The notes below the pieces were generated by a model. The model ran no database searches. It was not told where the DNA came from and worked only from the letters and a program-made list of their open reading frames with translations. The position numbers were made by a program, and so were the translations under genes. Shown one piece after another: positions 7,808-16,766 of a DNA stretch of 20,748 nt (position 1 is the first letter of the stretch; each line of letters opens with the position of its first letter). The DNA comes from an uncultured Prevotella sp. (GTDB lineage: Bacteria; Bacteroidota; Bacteroidia; Bacteroidales; Bacteroidaceae), in the NCBI GenBank assembly GCA_900314365.1, contig OMVH01000287.1:1-20748 (forward strand), given 5' to 3'.

Positions 7808-9139
7808 ATGAAAAGAATAGTAGTATTGGGAGCCGGCGAGAGTGGTGCCGGCGCAGCTGTATTGGCAAAGAAAGAAGGATTCGACGTGTTCGTCTCCGAC
7901 ACATCGGCCATCAAGGACAAATACAAGGCTCTGCTCGATGCCCACGGTATAGAATGGGAGGAAGGCCATCACACAGAAGAGAAGATACTCTGTGCCGATG
8001 AGGTAATCAAGAGCCCCGGAATTCCTAAGGAAGCCCCGATGGTACAGAAACTCATCGCACAGGGCACCCATATCATCAGCGAGATAGAGTTCGCAGGACG
8101 CTATACGGATTCAAAGATGGTGTGCATCACGGGCAGCAATGGCAAGACCACCACTACATTGCTCATCTACCACATCTTCAAGACGGCCGGATATGATGTA
8201 GGACTCGCCGGAAACATTGGGCGCAGCCTTGCACTTCAGGTAGCCGAGGATCCGCACGAGTACTACGTCATAGAGCTCAGCAGCTTCCAGTTGGATAACA
8301 TGTATGAGTTCCGCGCCAACATAGCTATTCTGCTCAACATCACGCCCGACCACCTCGATCGCTACGACTTCAAGTTCGAGAACTACGCAGCTGCCAAAAT
8401 GCGCATTGTGCAGAACCAGACCCAGGACGACAGCTTCATCTACTGGAACGACGACCCCGTCATCAGACGCGAGCTGGAGAAGTACGACATCAAGGCCATC
8501 CGTTATCCATTCTCCGAACTGAAGGAGGTAGGGTCGATAGCCTACATCGAAGAAGGTCAGTACAAGATTGAAAAGCCTACGCCTTTCAACATGGAGCAGG
8601 AAGAGCTGGCCCTGACGGGTAAGCACAACATTTACGACTCTCTTGCCGCAGGTATCGCCTCCAACATTGCAGGCATCGCCAAGGATGTAATCCGCAAGAG
8701 TCTCGGCGACTTCCCCGGTGTCGAGCACCGGCTGGAGAAGGTGTGCAAGGTCAGAGGCGTGCAGTACATCAACGACTCTAAAGCTACCAACGTGGATGCG
8801 TGCTGGTATGCCCTTGAGAGTATGACGCAGCCTACCATTCTCATTCTCGGAGGCAAGGACAAAGGCAACGACTACAATCACATCAAGGAACTTGTAAAGC
8901 AGAAGTGCGTAGGACTCGTCTATCTCGGAGCCGACAACACGAAGCTGCACAACTTCTTCGACCCTATGGGACTGCCTGTGCGCGACACACATAGCATGAA
9001 GGAATGCGTGGAAGCCTGCTATGAGATGGCCAAGCCGGGACAGACTGTACTGCTCAGTCCTTGCTGCGCAAGCTTCGACCTCTTCAAGAACATGGAGGAC
9101 CGCGGTGAACAGTTCAAGAACCTCGTTCGCAATCTCTAA
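7808..9139 (+). CDS. murD: UDP-MurNAc-L-alanine:D-glutamate ligase MurD
   Basis: This 443-residue cytoplasmic ATP-dependent ligase adds D-glutamate to UDP-MurNAc-L-Ala. It starts with a Rossmann-like uracil-binding domain (VLGAGESGAGAA, 6-17). The ATP loop CITGSNGKTTTT lies at 106-117, NITPDHLDRY at 177-186, and the probable carbamylated lysine in YAAAKMRI is K197. The C-terminal domain contains LGGKDKG and LLSPCCASFD, both typical of MurD. The start lies 1 nt after the mraY stop, so translation is probably coupled. Length is normal. Confidence 0.95.
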   Translation: MKRIVVLGAGESGAGAAVLAKKEGFDVFVSDTSAIKDKYKALLDAHGIEWEEGHHTEEKILCADEVIKSPGIPKEAPMVQKLIAQGTHIISEIEFAGRYTDSKMVCITGSNGKTTTTLLIYHIFKTAGYDVGLAGNIGRSLALQVAEDPHEYYVIELSSFQLDNMYEFRANIAILLNITPDHLDRYDFKFENYAAAKMRIVQNQTQDDSFIYWNDDPVIRRELEKYDIKAIRYPFSELKEVGSIAYIEEGQYKIEKPTPFNMEQEELALTGKHNIYDSLAAGIASNIAGIAKDVIRKSLGDFPGVEHRLEKVCKVRGVQYINDSKATNVDACWYALESMTQPTILILGGKDKGNDYNHIKELVKQKCVGLVYLGADNTKLHNFFDPMGLPVRDTHSMKECVEACYEMAKPGQTVLLSPCCASFDLFKNMEDRGEQFKNLVRNL

Positions 9140-9166
9140 GACTATATCCACAAGGAAACATAAGGA

Positions 9167-10447
9167 ATGAGCAAGAGGCTTGGAAATATTTTCAAGGGCG
9201 ACAAGGTGATATGGATGGTGTTCTTCTTCCTTTGCCTGATAAGTATCGTAGAGGTATTCTCAGCCTCTTCGGAGCTGACCTACAAAGGAGGCAACTACCT
9301 CGCACCGGCAACAAAACATATTGGACTACTCTTCATGGGATTTATTTTCATGTTGCCCGTAGTTTACTGTAAGTGTAAATACTTCAAGGCCTTCACGCCC
9401 CTACTGCTGGCTTTGTCAGTATTTACGCTTGTCATCGTATGGATGACGGGACAGTCAACGAATGGAGCTTCCAGGTGGATAAGCATCCTTGGCTTCCAGT
9501 TCCAGCCTTCCGAGCTTGCAAAAGGGACGATGGTCCTGGCCACGGCACAGATACTGAGCGCCATGCAGACACCTACCGGCTGCGACCGTCATGCCTTCAA
9601 ATACATTCTCATAGTGGGACTGTTCATAGTGCCGCTCATCATGGTGGAGAACCTGTCGACAGCCGTCCTGCTATGCTTTGTCATATGGCTCATGATGATT
9701 ATCGGCCGGGTTCCCACGAGACAGTGGGGAGGGGCTGCAAGCATCGTAGTGGTGTTAGCAGCTGTTGCCATCATCTTCATCCTCACGGTGGGTGGGAATT
9801 CTGAGGACGACAATCCGCGGAAAACACTCACTGAGAAAGTAGAGAATAACAGTCGTGAGTCTGAAGACGAGAGCACGTCAGTGAAGATTTTCCACCGCGC
9901 CACTACGTGGAAGAGCCGCATTCTGAAGTTTGTCAACAACAAGAATATTCCGCCCGAGCAGGTCGACCTGGACAAGGACGCGCAGGCATCACATGCCAAC
10001 ATTGCCATCGCTTCCTCGAACATCATAGGCAAAGGACCTGGAAATTCTGTAGAGCGTGACTTCCTCGCACAGGCCTTCTCCGATTTCATCTACGCCATCA
10101 TCATTGAGGAGATGGGCATCGAAGGGGCCTTCGTAGTAGCCTTGCTCTATATCATACTTCTCTTCAGAACCGGGCGCATAGCGAGCCGATGCGAAAACAA
10201 CTTCCCCGCCTTTCTTGCACTGGGACTGGCACTGCTCTTAGTCATACAGGCGCTGTTCAACATGAGCGTGGCTGTCGGGATTGTACCCGTGACAGGACAG
10301 CCTCTGCCACTCATCAGCAAGGGCGGTACTTCAACCATCTTCAACTGCATCTATGTAGGAGTCATACTGAGTGTCAGCCGGTCGGCAAAGAAGAGAACTA
10401 CGGTTCCAAGCGAGAACGCCGGAACGACCTTACCTGCAAGAAGTTGA
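9167..10447 (+). CDS. ftsW: Septal peptidoglycan polymerase FtsW (SEDS family)
   Basis: This 426-residue polytopic SEDS glycosyltransferase polymerises lipid II at the septum together with FtsI. It shows NGASRWI (99-105), FQPSELAK (112-119), and the late signature with GQPLPLISKGGTS (377-389). The conserved catalytic-type aspartate falls in FSDFIYA (D306). A hydrophilic insert rich in Glu, Asp and Ser (about 210-280) separates the two membrane halves and is longer than usual; it probably forms the large extracytoplasmic loop. Between murD and murG, the context favours FtsW over RodA. The start is 27 nt after murD. Confidence 0.93.
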   Translation: MSKRLGNIFKGDKVIWMVFFFLCLISIVEVFSASSELTYKGGNYLAPATKHIGLLFMGFIFMLPVVYCKCKYFKAFTPLLLALSVFTLVIVWMTGQSTNGASRWISILGFQFQPSELAKGTMVLATAQILSAMQTPTGCDRHAFKYILIVGLFIVPLIMVENLSTAVLLCFVIWLMMIIGRVPTRQWGGAASIVVVLAAVAIIFILTVGGNSEDDNPRKTLTEKVENNSRESEDESTSVKIFHRATTWKSRILKFVNNKNIPPEQVDLDKDAQASHANIAIASSNIIGKGPGNSVERDFLAQAFSDFIYAIIIEEMGIEGAFVVALLYIILLFRTGRIASRCENNFPAFLALGLALLLVIQALFNMSVAVGIVPVTGQPLPLISKGGTSTIFNCIYVGVILSVSRSAKKRTTVPSENAGTTLPARS

Positions 10448-10474
10448 AGTATTGACGTAAAAACGAACGAAAAA

Positions 10475-10506
10475 TTAGTAAAAGACAAAAAAAAATAGTA
10501 CTTTTG
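10475..10506 (+). promoter_or_regulatory. Internal promoter upstream of murG
   Basis: TACTTTTG at 10499-10506 fits TAnnTTTG exactly, and TTAG at 10475-10478 sits exactly 20 nt upstream, close to TTTG. The 78-nt ftsW-murG gap is AT-rich, in contrast to the GC-rich genes around it. Transcription would start about 6 nt downstream of the box, leaving a leader of only about 14 nt. This site would let murG to yqeY be transcribed separately from the mraZ promoter. Confidence 0.6.
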
Positions 10507-10525
10507 CCTAATTAAAAATGAAGCA

Positions 10526-11644
10526 ATGGACAAGCAACTGAGAATCATCATAAGTGGCGGTGGTACAGGCGGACATATCTTTCCAGCCATATCCATAGCC
10601 AACGCCATCAAAGCCAAGCGCCCCGACACCAAGATACTGTTTGTTGGAGCCCTCGGGCGCATGGAGATGACAAGGGTACCGGCAGCAGGCTACGAGATAA
10701 AAGGACTGCCCATCTGCGGCTTCGACCGTAAGCATCTGTTCAAGAACATCATTGTTCTGGCAAAGATACTTCGCAGCGAGTATCTTGCAAAGAAAATCGT
10801 CAGGTCCTTCCGGCCCATGGCAGCTGTCGGGGTAGGTGGCTACGCCAGCGGACCTACACTCAATGTATGCGCGGCTGAGGGCATACCCTGCATCATTCAG
10901 GAACAGAACTCCTATGCCGGAGTGACCAACAAGATGCTTGCAAAGAAAGTCGACAAAATCTGTGTGGCCTACGATGGCATGGAGCGTTTCTTCCCGAAAG
11001 AGAAGATTGTGATGACAGGAAATCCCGTCAGACAAAATGTGCTCCAGACCAACGTCACAAAAGAAGAGGCTCGCAAAGCTTTCGGCCTCGATCCTTCGAA
11101 GAAGACCATCCTGCTCATAGGAGGCAGCCTGGGGGCACGCACCATCAACGAAAGCGTGCTGCAACACCTCGACATCGTCGAACAGAGCGGCGTGCAGTTC
11201 ATCTGGCAGACTGGGAAATACTACAATGCAGCCATTCAAGAGCAGATGAGCCACCACAGGCCCCTGCCCATGCTCAAGGTGACAGACTTCATCAGCGACA
11301 TGGGGACGGCCTACAAAGCTGCCGATCTTGTCATCAGCAGGGCCGGTGCAAGCAGCATCTCGGAATTCTGCCTCATTGGAAAGCCCGTAGTTCTCGTGCC
11401 CAGTCCAAACGTGGCTGAGGACCATCAGACAAAGAATGCCATGGCCTTGGTCAACAAGGATGCAGCCGTCTATGTAAAGGATGCCGACGCTCCGGCCACC
11501 TTACTAAAGCGCGCGCTTGAGATTGTGGGCGATGACGGCAAACTGCAGTCACTAAGCACTAACATCCGAAAGCTCGGACTCAAAGACTCCGCCAACGCCA
11601 TTGCCGATATCGTCATCAATCTCGCACTCGGACAAAAAGCTTAA
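10526..11644 (+). CDS. murG: UDP-GlcNAc:lipid I N-acetylglucosaminyltransferase MurG
   Basis: This 372-residue GT-B glycosyltransferase acts at the inner face of the membrane, adding GlcNAc to lipid I to form lipid II. The N-terminal glycine loop SGGGTGGH lies at 10-17, GGYASGP at 104-110, NPVR at 166-169, GGSLGA at 199-204, SRAGASSISE at 271-280 (UDP-GlcNAc binding) and EDHQTKNA at 298-305. Length is normal. The ATG at 10526 gives the family N-terminus; the ATG 8 nt earlier is out of frame. It is the first gene behind the internal promoter. Confidence 0.96.
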   Translation: MDKQLRIIISGGGTGGHIFPAISIANAIKAKRPDTKILFVGALGRMEMTRVPAAGYEIKGLPICGFDRKHLFKNIIVLAKILRSEYLAKKIVRSFRPMAAVGVGGYASGPTLNVCAAEGIPCIIQEQNSYAGVTNKMLAKKVDKICVAYDGMERFFPKEKIVMTGNPVRQNVLQTNVTKEEARKAFGLDPSKKTILLIGGSLGARTINESVLQHLDIVEQSGVQFIWQTGKYYNAAIQEQMSHHRPLPMLKVTDFISDMGTAYKAADLVISRAGASSISEFCLIGKPVVLVPSPNVAEDHQTKNAMALVNKDAAVYVKDADAPATLLKRALEIVGDDGKLQSLSTNIRKLGLKDSANAIADIVINLALGQKA

Positions 11645-11671
11645 CTGACAAAACATCTCGACAGAACAGAT

Positions 11672-13057
11672 ATGGAACTGAATGACATCAAAGCTGTTTA
11701 TTTCATAGGAGCCGGAGGCATAGGAATGAGTGCCATCGCCCGGTTCTTCATCCACAGGGGTTTGGTGGTAGCAGGCTACGACCGCACTCCCTCCGAACTC
11801 ACACGACAACTCGAAAAGGAAGGCATGCTCATCCACTACGAAGAGAATGTGAATGAGATTCCACACGTATGCCGCGACAACAAGACCTGTCTGGTGGTCT
11901 ATACACCTGCTATTCCTGAAACTAACAAGGAACTGGCCTGGTTCCGGCAGAATGGATTCGAAATAGAAAAGCGCGCACAGGTCCTCGGCACACTCACACG
12001 CAGTCACAAAGGACTCTGCGTGGCAGGAACGCATGGCAAGACCACAACTACCACGATGTGCGCCCACATCATGCATGAAAGTCACGTCGACTGCAATGCC
12101 TTCTTAGGCGGAATATCGAAAAACTACGGTACCAACTATATCCTCTCTGATTCAAGCGACTATGTAGTCATTGAGGCCGACGAGTTCGACCGTAGCTTTC
12201 ACTGGCTCAGGCCCTGGATGACTGTCATTACCGCCACGGACCCCGATCATCTTGATATCTATGGTACCAAGGAGGCTTACCTGGAGTCCTTCCGCCACTA
12301 CACAACGCTCATCCAGCCCGGTGGAGCTCTCATCATACACCTCGGACTTGAGATGAAAGCCGATGTGCAAGAAGGCGTCAAAACCTATACCTACAGCCGA
12401 GACAAGGGCGATTTCCATGCTGAAAATGTCAAAATAGACAACGGCCGCATCACGTTCGACTTCGTGTCTCCCATAGAGAACATTGAAGGCATAGAACTGG
12501 GACAACCTATACCTATTAATATAGAGAACGGCGTAGCTGCCATGGCTCTGGCTCAGCTCAACGGCTGCACACCAGAGGAAATCAAGTATGGCATGAAGAC
12601 CTATCATGGTGTGGACAGGCGATTCGATTTCAAGATAAACACCGACAAACTCGTGTTCTTGTCCGACTACGCCCACCATCCAAAGGAAATCAGCCAAAGC
12701 GTCAAGAGCCTCCGCGAGCTCTATCAGAACCGTAAGATAACTGTTATCTTTCAGCCTCACCTCTACACACGTACACGCGACTTCTACAAAGAGTTCGCCG
12801 AGGCTCTCAGCCATGTGGACGAGGTGATACTCTGCGACATCTATCCTGCACGCGAGCAACCCATACCCGGCGTCACCAGTAAGCTCATCTACGACAATCT
12901 CAAGCCAGGCGTTGAAAAGAGCATGATTCACAAGGAAGATGTACTCAATCTTGTGAAGCAACGCGACTTTGATGTGCTCGAAGTGCTCGGAGCCGGTGAT
13001 CTCGATAACTACGTGCCTCAGATGACCAAGATTCTGGAAGACAAGCTTCATGCGTAA
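11672..13057 (+). CDS. murC: UDP-MurNAc:L-alanine ligase MurC
   Basis: This 461-residue cytoplasmic Mur ligase adds the first amino acid, L-alanine, to UDP-MurNAc. It shows the nucleotide-binding start FIGAGGIGMSA (11-21), the ATP loop AGTHGKTTT (118-126), EADEFDRSF (168-176), and TATDPDHLDIYG (187-198). YAHHP in the third domain is also typical of MurC. The gene begins 27 nt after murG, and its stop lies 8 nt inside ftsQ. In many bacteria murC is next to murB or ddl; here ftsQ follows directly. Confidence 0.96.
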   Translation: MELNDIKAVYFIGAGGIGMSAIARFFIHRGLVVAGYDRTPSELTRQLEKEGMLIHYEENVNEIPHVCRDNKTCLVVYTPAIPETNKELAWFRQNGFEIEKRAQVLGTLTRSHKGLCVAGTHGKTTTTTMCAHIMHESHVDCNAFLGGISKNYGTNYILSDSSDYVVIEADEFDRSFHWLRPWMTVITATDPDHLDIYGTKEAYLESFRHYTTLIQPGGALIIHLGLEMKADVQEGVKTYTYSRDKGDFHAENVKIDNGRITFDFVSPIENIEGIELGQPIPINIENGVAAMALAQLNGCTPEEIKYGMKTYHGVDRRFDFKINTDKLVFLSDYAHHPKEISQSVKSLRELYQNRKITVIFQPHLYTRTRDFYKEFAEALSHVDEVILCDIYPAREQPIPGVTSKLIYDNLKPGVEKSMIHKEDVLNLVKQRDFDVLEVLGAGDLDNYVPQMTKILEDKLHA

Positions 13058-13865
13058 CAGGTGGAAGAAAATTGCACTCGTCACGGCTGACTTCCTGCTT
13101 GGCGGTTATCTTGTGGCTGCATTCACGGCGTTCAACAAACCCGATGAATCGTCGAGACTATGCACGAAGGTGACCATCAACATAGCTGACAATAATACCG
13201 ACGGATTCATAACAGCACAGGAAATCAGAAACCGGCTGAAAGTCTCGGGCCTCTACCCTCTTGACAAACCGCTGCGCTATGCTGACACCCGCCGTATCGA
13301 GGAAACGCTCAAGAAGAGTCCCTTTGTGAAGACCGCTGAATGCTACAAGACTCAGGAAGGCAACGTGAACATCAGCATCTCGCAGATGACACCCGTGATA
13401 AGAATAAAGGCTGACAATGGCGACGACTACTACATCGACGACAAGAACACCATCATGCCGAACTCCCATTATGCCAGCGACCTCATCATAGCCACCGGAA
13501 GTATAAGCCGCAAGTATGCTACGACCTGCCTCTCGCCACTGGCCAGAGCCATACAGGGCAATGAGCTGTGGCGAAATGGCATCGTACAGATAAACATACA
13601 ACCCGATCAAGGCGTAGAGCTTGTCCCCAGAGTTGGTAACCACATCGTCTACATTGGGCAACTGCCGCAGGATGCACCGCCCGCAGAACGCGACACACTC
13701 ATAGCAGGATTCATAGACAGGAAGCTCAGCCGACTGGAGAAATTCTACAAATACGGTCTGTCACAAGCAGGATGGAACAAGTACTCCTATATCAACCTGG
13801 AGTTTGACAACCAAATTATCTGCAAGAAACGGCACCACAAGGAAGACAATAACAAAATCGAATAA
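13050..13865 (+). CDS. ftsQ: Cell division protein FtsQ
   Basis: This 271-residue bitopic protein has a short positive N-terminus, one membrane segment (about 8-27) and a periplasmic part. Residues of about 41-112 fit a POTRA domain, including the pattern PLRYADTRRIEETLKKSPFV seen before the FtsQ core. It recruits FtsL and its partners to the septum. Sequence conservation in this family is low, so the call leans on shape and its place between murC and ftsA. It overlaps murC by 8 nt (ATGCGTAA) and ends 8 nt before ftsA. The C-terminal tail is lysine/histidine-rich. Confidence 0.88.
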   Translation: MRNRWKKIALVTADFLLGGYLVAAFTAFNKPDESSRLCTKVTINIADNNTDGFITAQEIRNRLKVSGLYPLDKPLRYADTRRIEETLKKSPFVKTAECYKTQEGNVNISISQMTPVIRIKADNGDDYYIDDKNTIMPNSHYASDLIIATGSISRKYATTCLSPLARAIQGNELWRNGIVQINIQPDQGVELVPRVGNHIVYIGQLPQDAPPAERDTLIAGFIDRKLSRLEKFYKYGLSQAGWNKYSYINLEFDNQIICKKRHHKEDNNKIE

Positions 13866-13873
13866 ATAAAGAT

Positions 13874-15316
13874 ATGCCAAAGGAATTTATCGTAGCCATC
13901 GAACTGGGGTCGTCAAAGATTACCGGTATTGCAGGAAAGAAAAACCTGGATGGCAGCATCACTGTGTTAGCAGTGGTCACCGAGAACTCTACGTCTTGCA
14001 TCCGCAAAGGCGTGGTATATAACATTGACAAGACCGTACAGTGCCTCACTACCATCGTGAAGCGACTGGAGAATACCCTCAAGACAAAAATAGCCCACGT
14101 CTACGTCGGCGTAGGAGGCCAGAGTATACGCAGCATCAAGAACGTCATCGTCAAGGAGCTGCCCGACGACACCATTGTCAACCAGACAATGATTAACGAG
14201 CTGATGGACTCCAACCGCAGCATGACCTACCCCGACCAGGAAATACTCGACGCGGCGACACAGGAGTACAAAGTCGACTCGCAATATCAAACCGACCCCG
14301 TAGGCATTCAATGCAAGCGCTTGGAAGGCCACTTCCTCAATATCCTTTGGTACAGTACCTATTACAAGAGCTTGAACAAGTGCTTCGACAAGGCCGGCAT
14401 AGCCATCGCTGAGATGTATCTGGCACCGCTTGCCTTAGCCGAAAGCATACTCACAGAAAACGAGAAGCGATCGGGATGCGTGCTTGTCGACATGGGCGCC
14501 GACACCACAACAGTATCGGTCTACTACAAGAATATCCTGCGCCACCTGGCCGTAATACCGCTTGGAGGTAACAATATCACCAAAGACATCGCGTCGCTTC
14601 AGATTGAAGAGGCTGAGGCCGAAAAGATGAAAATCAAGTATGGCAGCGCCTTCACCGACAACAGCGATATCGACAGCACACTCATGCTGCCCCTTGATGC
14701 CGATCGCCAAGTGGCCTCAAGCAAGTTCATTGAGATTGTGGAAGCCCGCACTCAGGAGATAATAGAGAATGTGTGGAACCAAGTGCCCGCCGAATACGAC
14801 GGCAAACTCTTAGGAGGCATCATCCTGACAGGAGGAGCCTCTAAGATGAAGAACATCGAGCGAGCCTTCCGTCTTTACACGCATATAGAAAAGGTGCACA
14901 CGGCCAAGTTCGTCTCACAGACCATCAAGTCGACGGACCCGAAAATCAATGCTCACGACGGCACCATGAACACGGTACTCGGTCTGCTGGCAAAGGGCGA
15001 CATGAACTGCGCGGGTGAGGAAATTACGGGCACGCTCTTCGACAACGGTACTACCAAGCCAACGACAGCCGAGATTCACGCCAATCCACGTCCTATCACG
15101 GAGACCAGCGGACGCGGTATTGTACAGACAGAGGCTGAGAAAAAGGCCGAGGAGGAAGCTCGTCGCAAGAAAGCCGCCGAGGAGGAGGCCGAACGTAAGA
15201 GGAAAGAGAAAGAAGAAGAGGAAGAGGCCCGCCGCCGCAAGGAGAACTCGCCTTTCAACAAGCTCTTCCGCAATGTGAAGAAGATACTCAACACAATGAC
15301 TGCCGACGAGGAGTAA
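13874..15316 (+). CDS. ftsA: Cell division protein FtsA (FtsZ membrane anchor)
   Basis: This 480-residue actin-like ATPase tethers FtsZ to the membrane. Phosphate-1 motif AIELGSSKITG is at 8-18, the FtsA-specific 1C domain is about 83-160, phosphate-2 VDMGADTTT is at 205-213, and the adenosine motif GGIILTGGASKM lies near 315. The C-terminus has a highly charged Glu/Lys/Arg stretch (about 419-458), probably a stiff single helix, followed by SPFNKLFRNVKKIL (459-472), which fits the amphipathic membrane-targeting helix. The charged stretch makes the protein about 60 residues longer than E. coli FtsA. It precedes ftsZ, as usual. Confidence 0.95.
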   Translation: MPKEFIVAIELGSSKITGIAGKKNLDGSITVLAVVTENSTSCIRKGVVYNIDKTVQCLTTIVKRLENTLKTKIAHVYVGVGGQSIRSIKNVIVKELPDDTIVNQTMINELMDSNRSMTYPDQEILDAATQEYKVDSQYQTDPVGIQCKRLEGHFLNILWYSTYYKSLNKCFDKAGIAIAEMYLAPLALAESILTENEKRSGCVLVDMGADTTTVSVYYKNILRHLAVIPLGGNNITKDIASLQIEEAEAEKMKIKYGSAFTDNSDIDSTLMLPLDADRQVASSKFIEIVEARTQEIIENVWNQVPAEYDGKLLGGIILTGGASKMKNIERAFRLYTHIEKVHTAKFVSQTIKSTDPKINAHDGTMNTVLGLLAKGDMNCAGEEITGTLFDNGTTKPTTAEIHANPRPITETSGRGIVQTEAEKKAEEEARRKKAAEEEAERKRKEKEEEEEARRRKENSPFNKLFRNVKKILNTMTADEE

Positions 15317-15365
15317 GTGCAAGTCGAGCATAACTATCGTAGAACCCCATTAATACAAAAGCAAT

Positions 15366-16697
15366 ATGCCAGTCAACAATATGACTCCGAACATCCTCGA
15401 CTTTGAGGGTCCGGAGAAAGAAAAGAGCATCATCAAGGTTATCGGCGTCGGTGGCGGCGGCGGCAACGCTGTCAACCACATGTACCGCGAAGGCATACAC
15501 GATGTATCCTTCGTTGTGTGCAACCTCGACGCGCAGGCCCTCAACGACTCACCAGTGCCTGTTCACTTGCAGCTTGGCAAGGAGGGACTGGGAGCAGGCA
15601 ACAAGCCTGAGAAAGCACGCAAAGCGGCTGAAGAGACCTCTGACGAGATCAAAGCCATGCTCAACGACGGAACCAAGATGACCTTTATCACGGCCGGTAT
15701 GGGTGGTGGAACGGGCACGGGAGCTGCTCCCGTCATAGCCCGAATATCCAAGGAATTAGGAATCCTCACCGTCGGCATCGTCACCATACCCTTCCGCTTT
15801 GAAGGCGACAAGAAAATAGACCAGGCACTCGACGGCGTTGAGGAGATGTCAAAGCACGTCGATGCCTTACTGGTTATCAACAACGAGCGACTGCGCGAAA
15901 TCTATCCTGAGCTCACCGTACTCGATGCCTTTGGTAAAGCCGACGACACACTGAGCGTGGCAGCCAAGAGTATCGCGGAAATTATCACCAACCACGGACT
16001 CATCAACCTCGACTTCAATGATGTCAAAACAGTGCTCAAGGACGGCGGTGTAGCCATTATGAGCACAGGATACGGTGAGGGCGAAGGACGTGTGAAGAAA
16101 GCCATCGACGACGCTCTTAACTCGCCGCTGCTCAACGACAACGACATCTTCAACTCCAAGAAGATTCTGCTCAGCATCAACTTCTGCAACGAAAAGAACG
16201 AGAATGGTGGACTGATGATGGAGGAGATGAACGATGTCAACGACTTTATGGCCAAGTTCGGCAACGACTTCGAAATAAAATGGGGTATCGCCATCGATCC
16301 AGAATTAGGCAAGAAGGTTAAAGTCACCATCCTGGCTACAGGCTTCGGCATCAGGGATGTCGACGGCATGGACACCCATCTCGGCAAGAAGCATACACAA
16401 GAAGAGGCTAACCGTATTGCTGAAGAAGAGGAGGCTGCTGCAGAACGAGACTCCCGCCGACAGAAATACTACGGAGCCGAAATGGGCAGCCAACAGCGCA
16501 AGCGCAGACCTCACATCTTCCTCTTCCGGCCCGAGGACCTCAACAACGAGGACGTCATCCTCGCTGTAGAGAACACGCCTACCTACAAGCGCTCACGCCA
16601 AAAGCTTCAAGAAATTAAGAACATGGCTACAGGAGAAACTCCGAAACAAGACTCCGACAACAGCACTACCACACCGGGAGTCATCTCTTTTGCCTGA
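15366..16697 (+). CDS. ftsZ: Cell division GTPase FtsZ
   Basis: This 443-residue tubulin-like GTPase forms the division ring in the cytoplasm. It shows the nucleotide loop VGGGGGNAVNHM (28-39), the tubulin signature GGGTGTGAAPV (113-123), and the T7 synergy loop NLDFNDVK (214-221) with the catalytic aspartates D216 and D219. The core ends near residue 330. A charged linker (about 338-380) and a second conserved stretch follow, with NTPTYKR (403-409) probably being the lineage form of the FtsA-binding C-terminal peptide. About 30 Ser/Thr-rich residues extend past it. The gene starts 49 nt after ftsA. Confidence 0.97.
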   Translation: MPVNNMTPNILDFEGPEKEKSIIKVIGVGGGGGNAVNHMYREGIHDVSFVVCNLDAQALNDSPVPVHLQLGKEGLGAGNKPEKARKAAEETSDEIKAMLNDGTKMTFITAGMGGGTGTGAAPVIARISKELGILTVGIVTIPFRFEGDKKIDQALDGVEEMSKHVDALLVINNERLREIYPELTVLDAFGKADDTLSVAAKSIAEIITNHGLINLDFNDVKTVLKDGGVAIMSTGYGEGEGRVKKAIDDALNSPLLNDNDIFNSKKILLSINFCNEKNENGGLMMEEMNDVNDFMAKFGNDFEIKWGIAIDPELGKKVKVTILATGFGIRDVDGMDTHLGKKHTQEEANRIAEEEEAAAERDSRRQKYYGAEMGSQQRKRRPHIFLFRPEDLNNEDVILAVENTPTYKRSRQKLQEIKNMATGETPKQDSDNSTTTPGVISFA

Positions 16698-16722
16698 TTC
16701 AGCAATAATGAACCAACAGACT

Positions 16723-16742
16723 TCCGGCTATTCACAGCCGGA
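16723..16742 (+). other. Hairpin between ftsZ and yqeY
   Basis: TCCGGCT (16723-16729) pairs perfectly with AGCCGGA (16736-16742) over a 6-nt loop. It lies 25 nt after the ftsZ stop. No T-run follows, so a partial terminator or an RNA-processing stem is possible. It may reduce yqeY expression relative to ftsZ. Confidence 0.45.
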
Positions 16743-16766
16743 GACTACAAATAAAACAACAATATT

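Noticed and set aside
8111..9151. Long open frame on the minus strand (346 codons) opposite murD
   Set aside because: It is fully antisense to an intact, motif-rich murD. Similar shadows occur opposite ftsI, murE, murG and murC, and come from codon bias.
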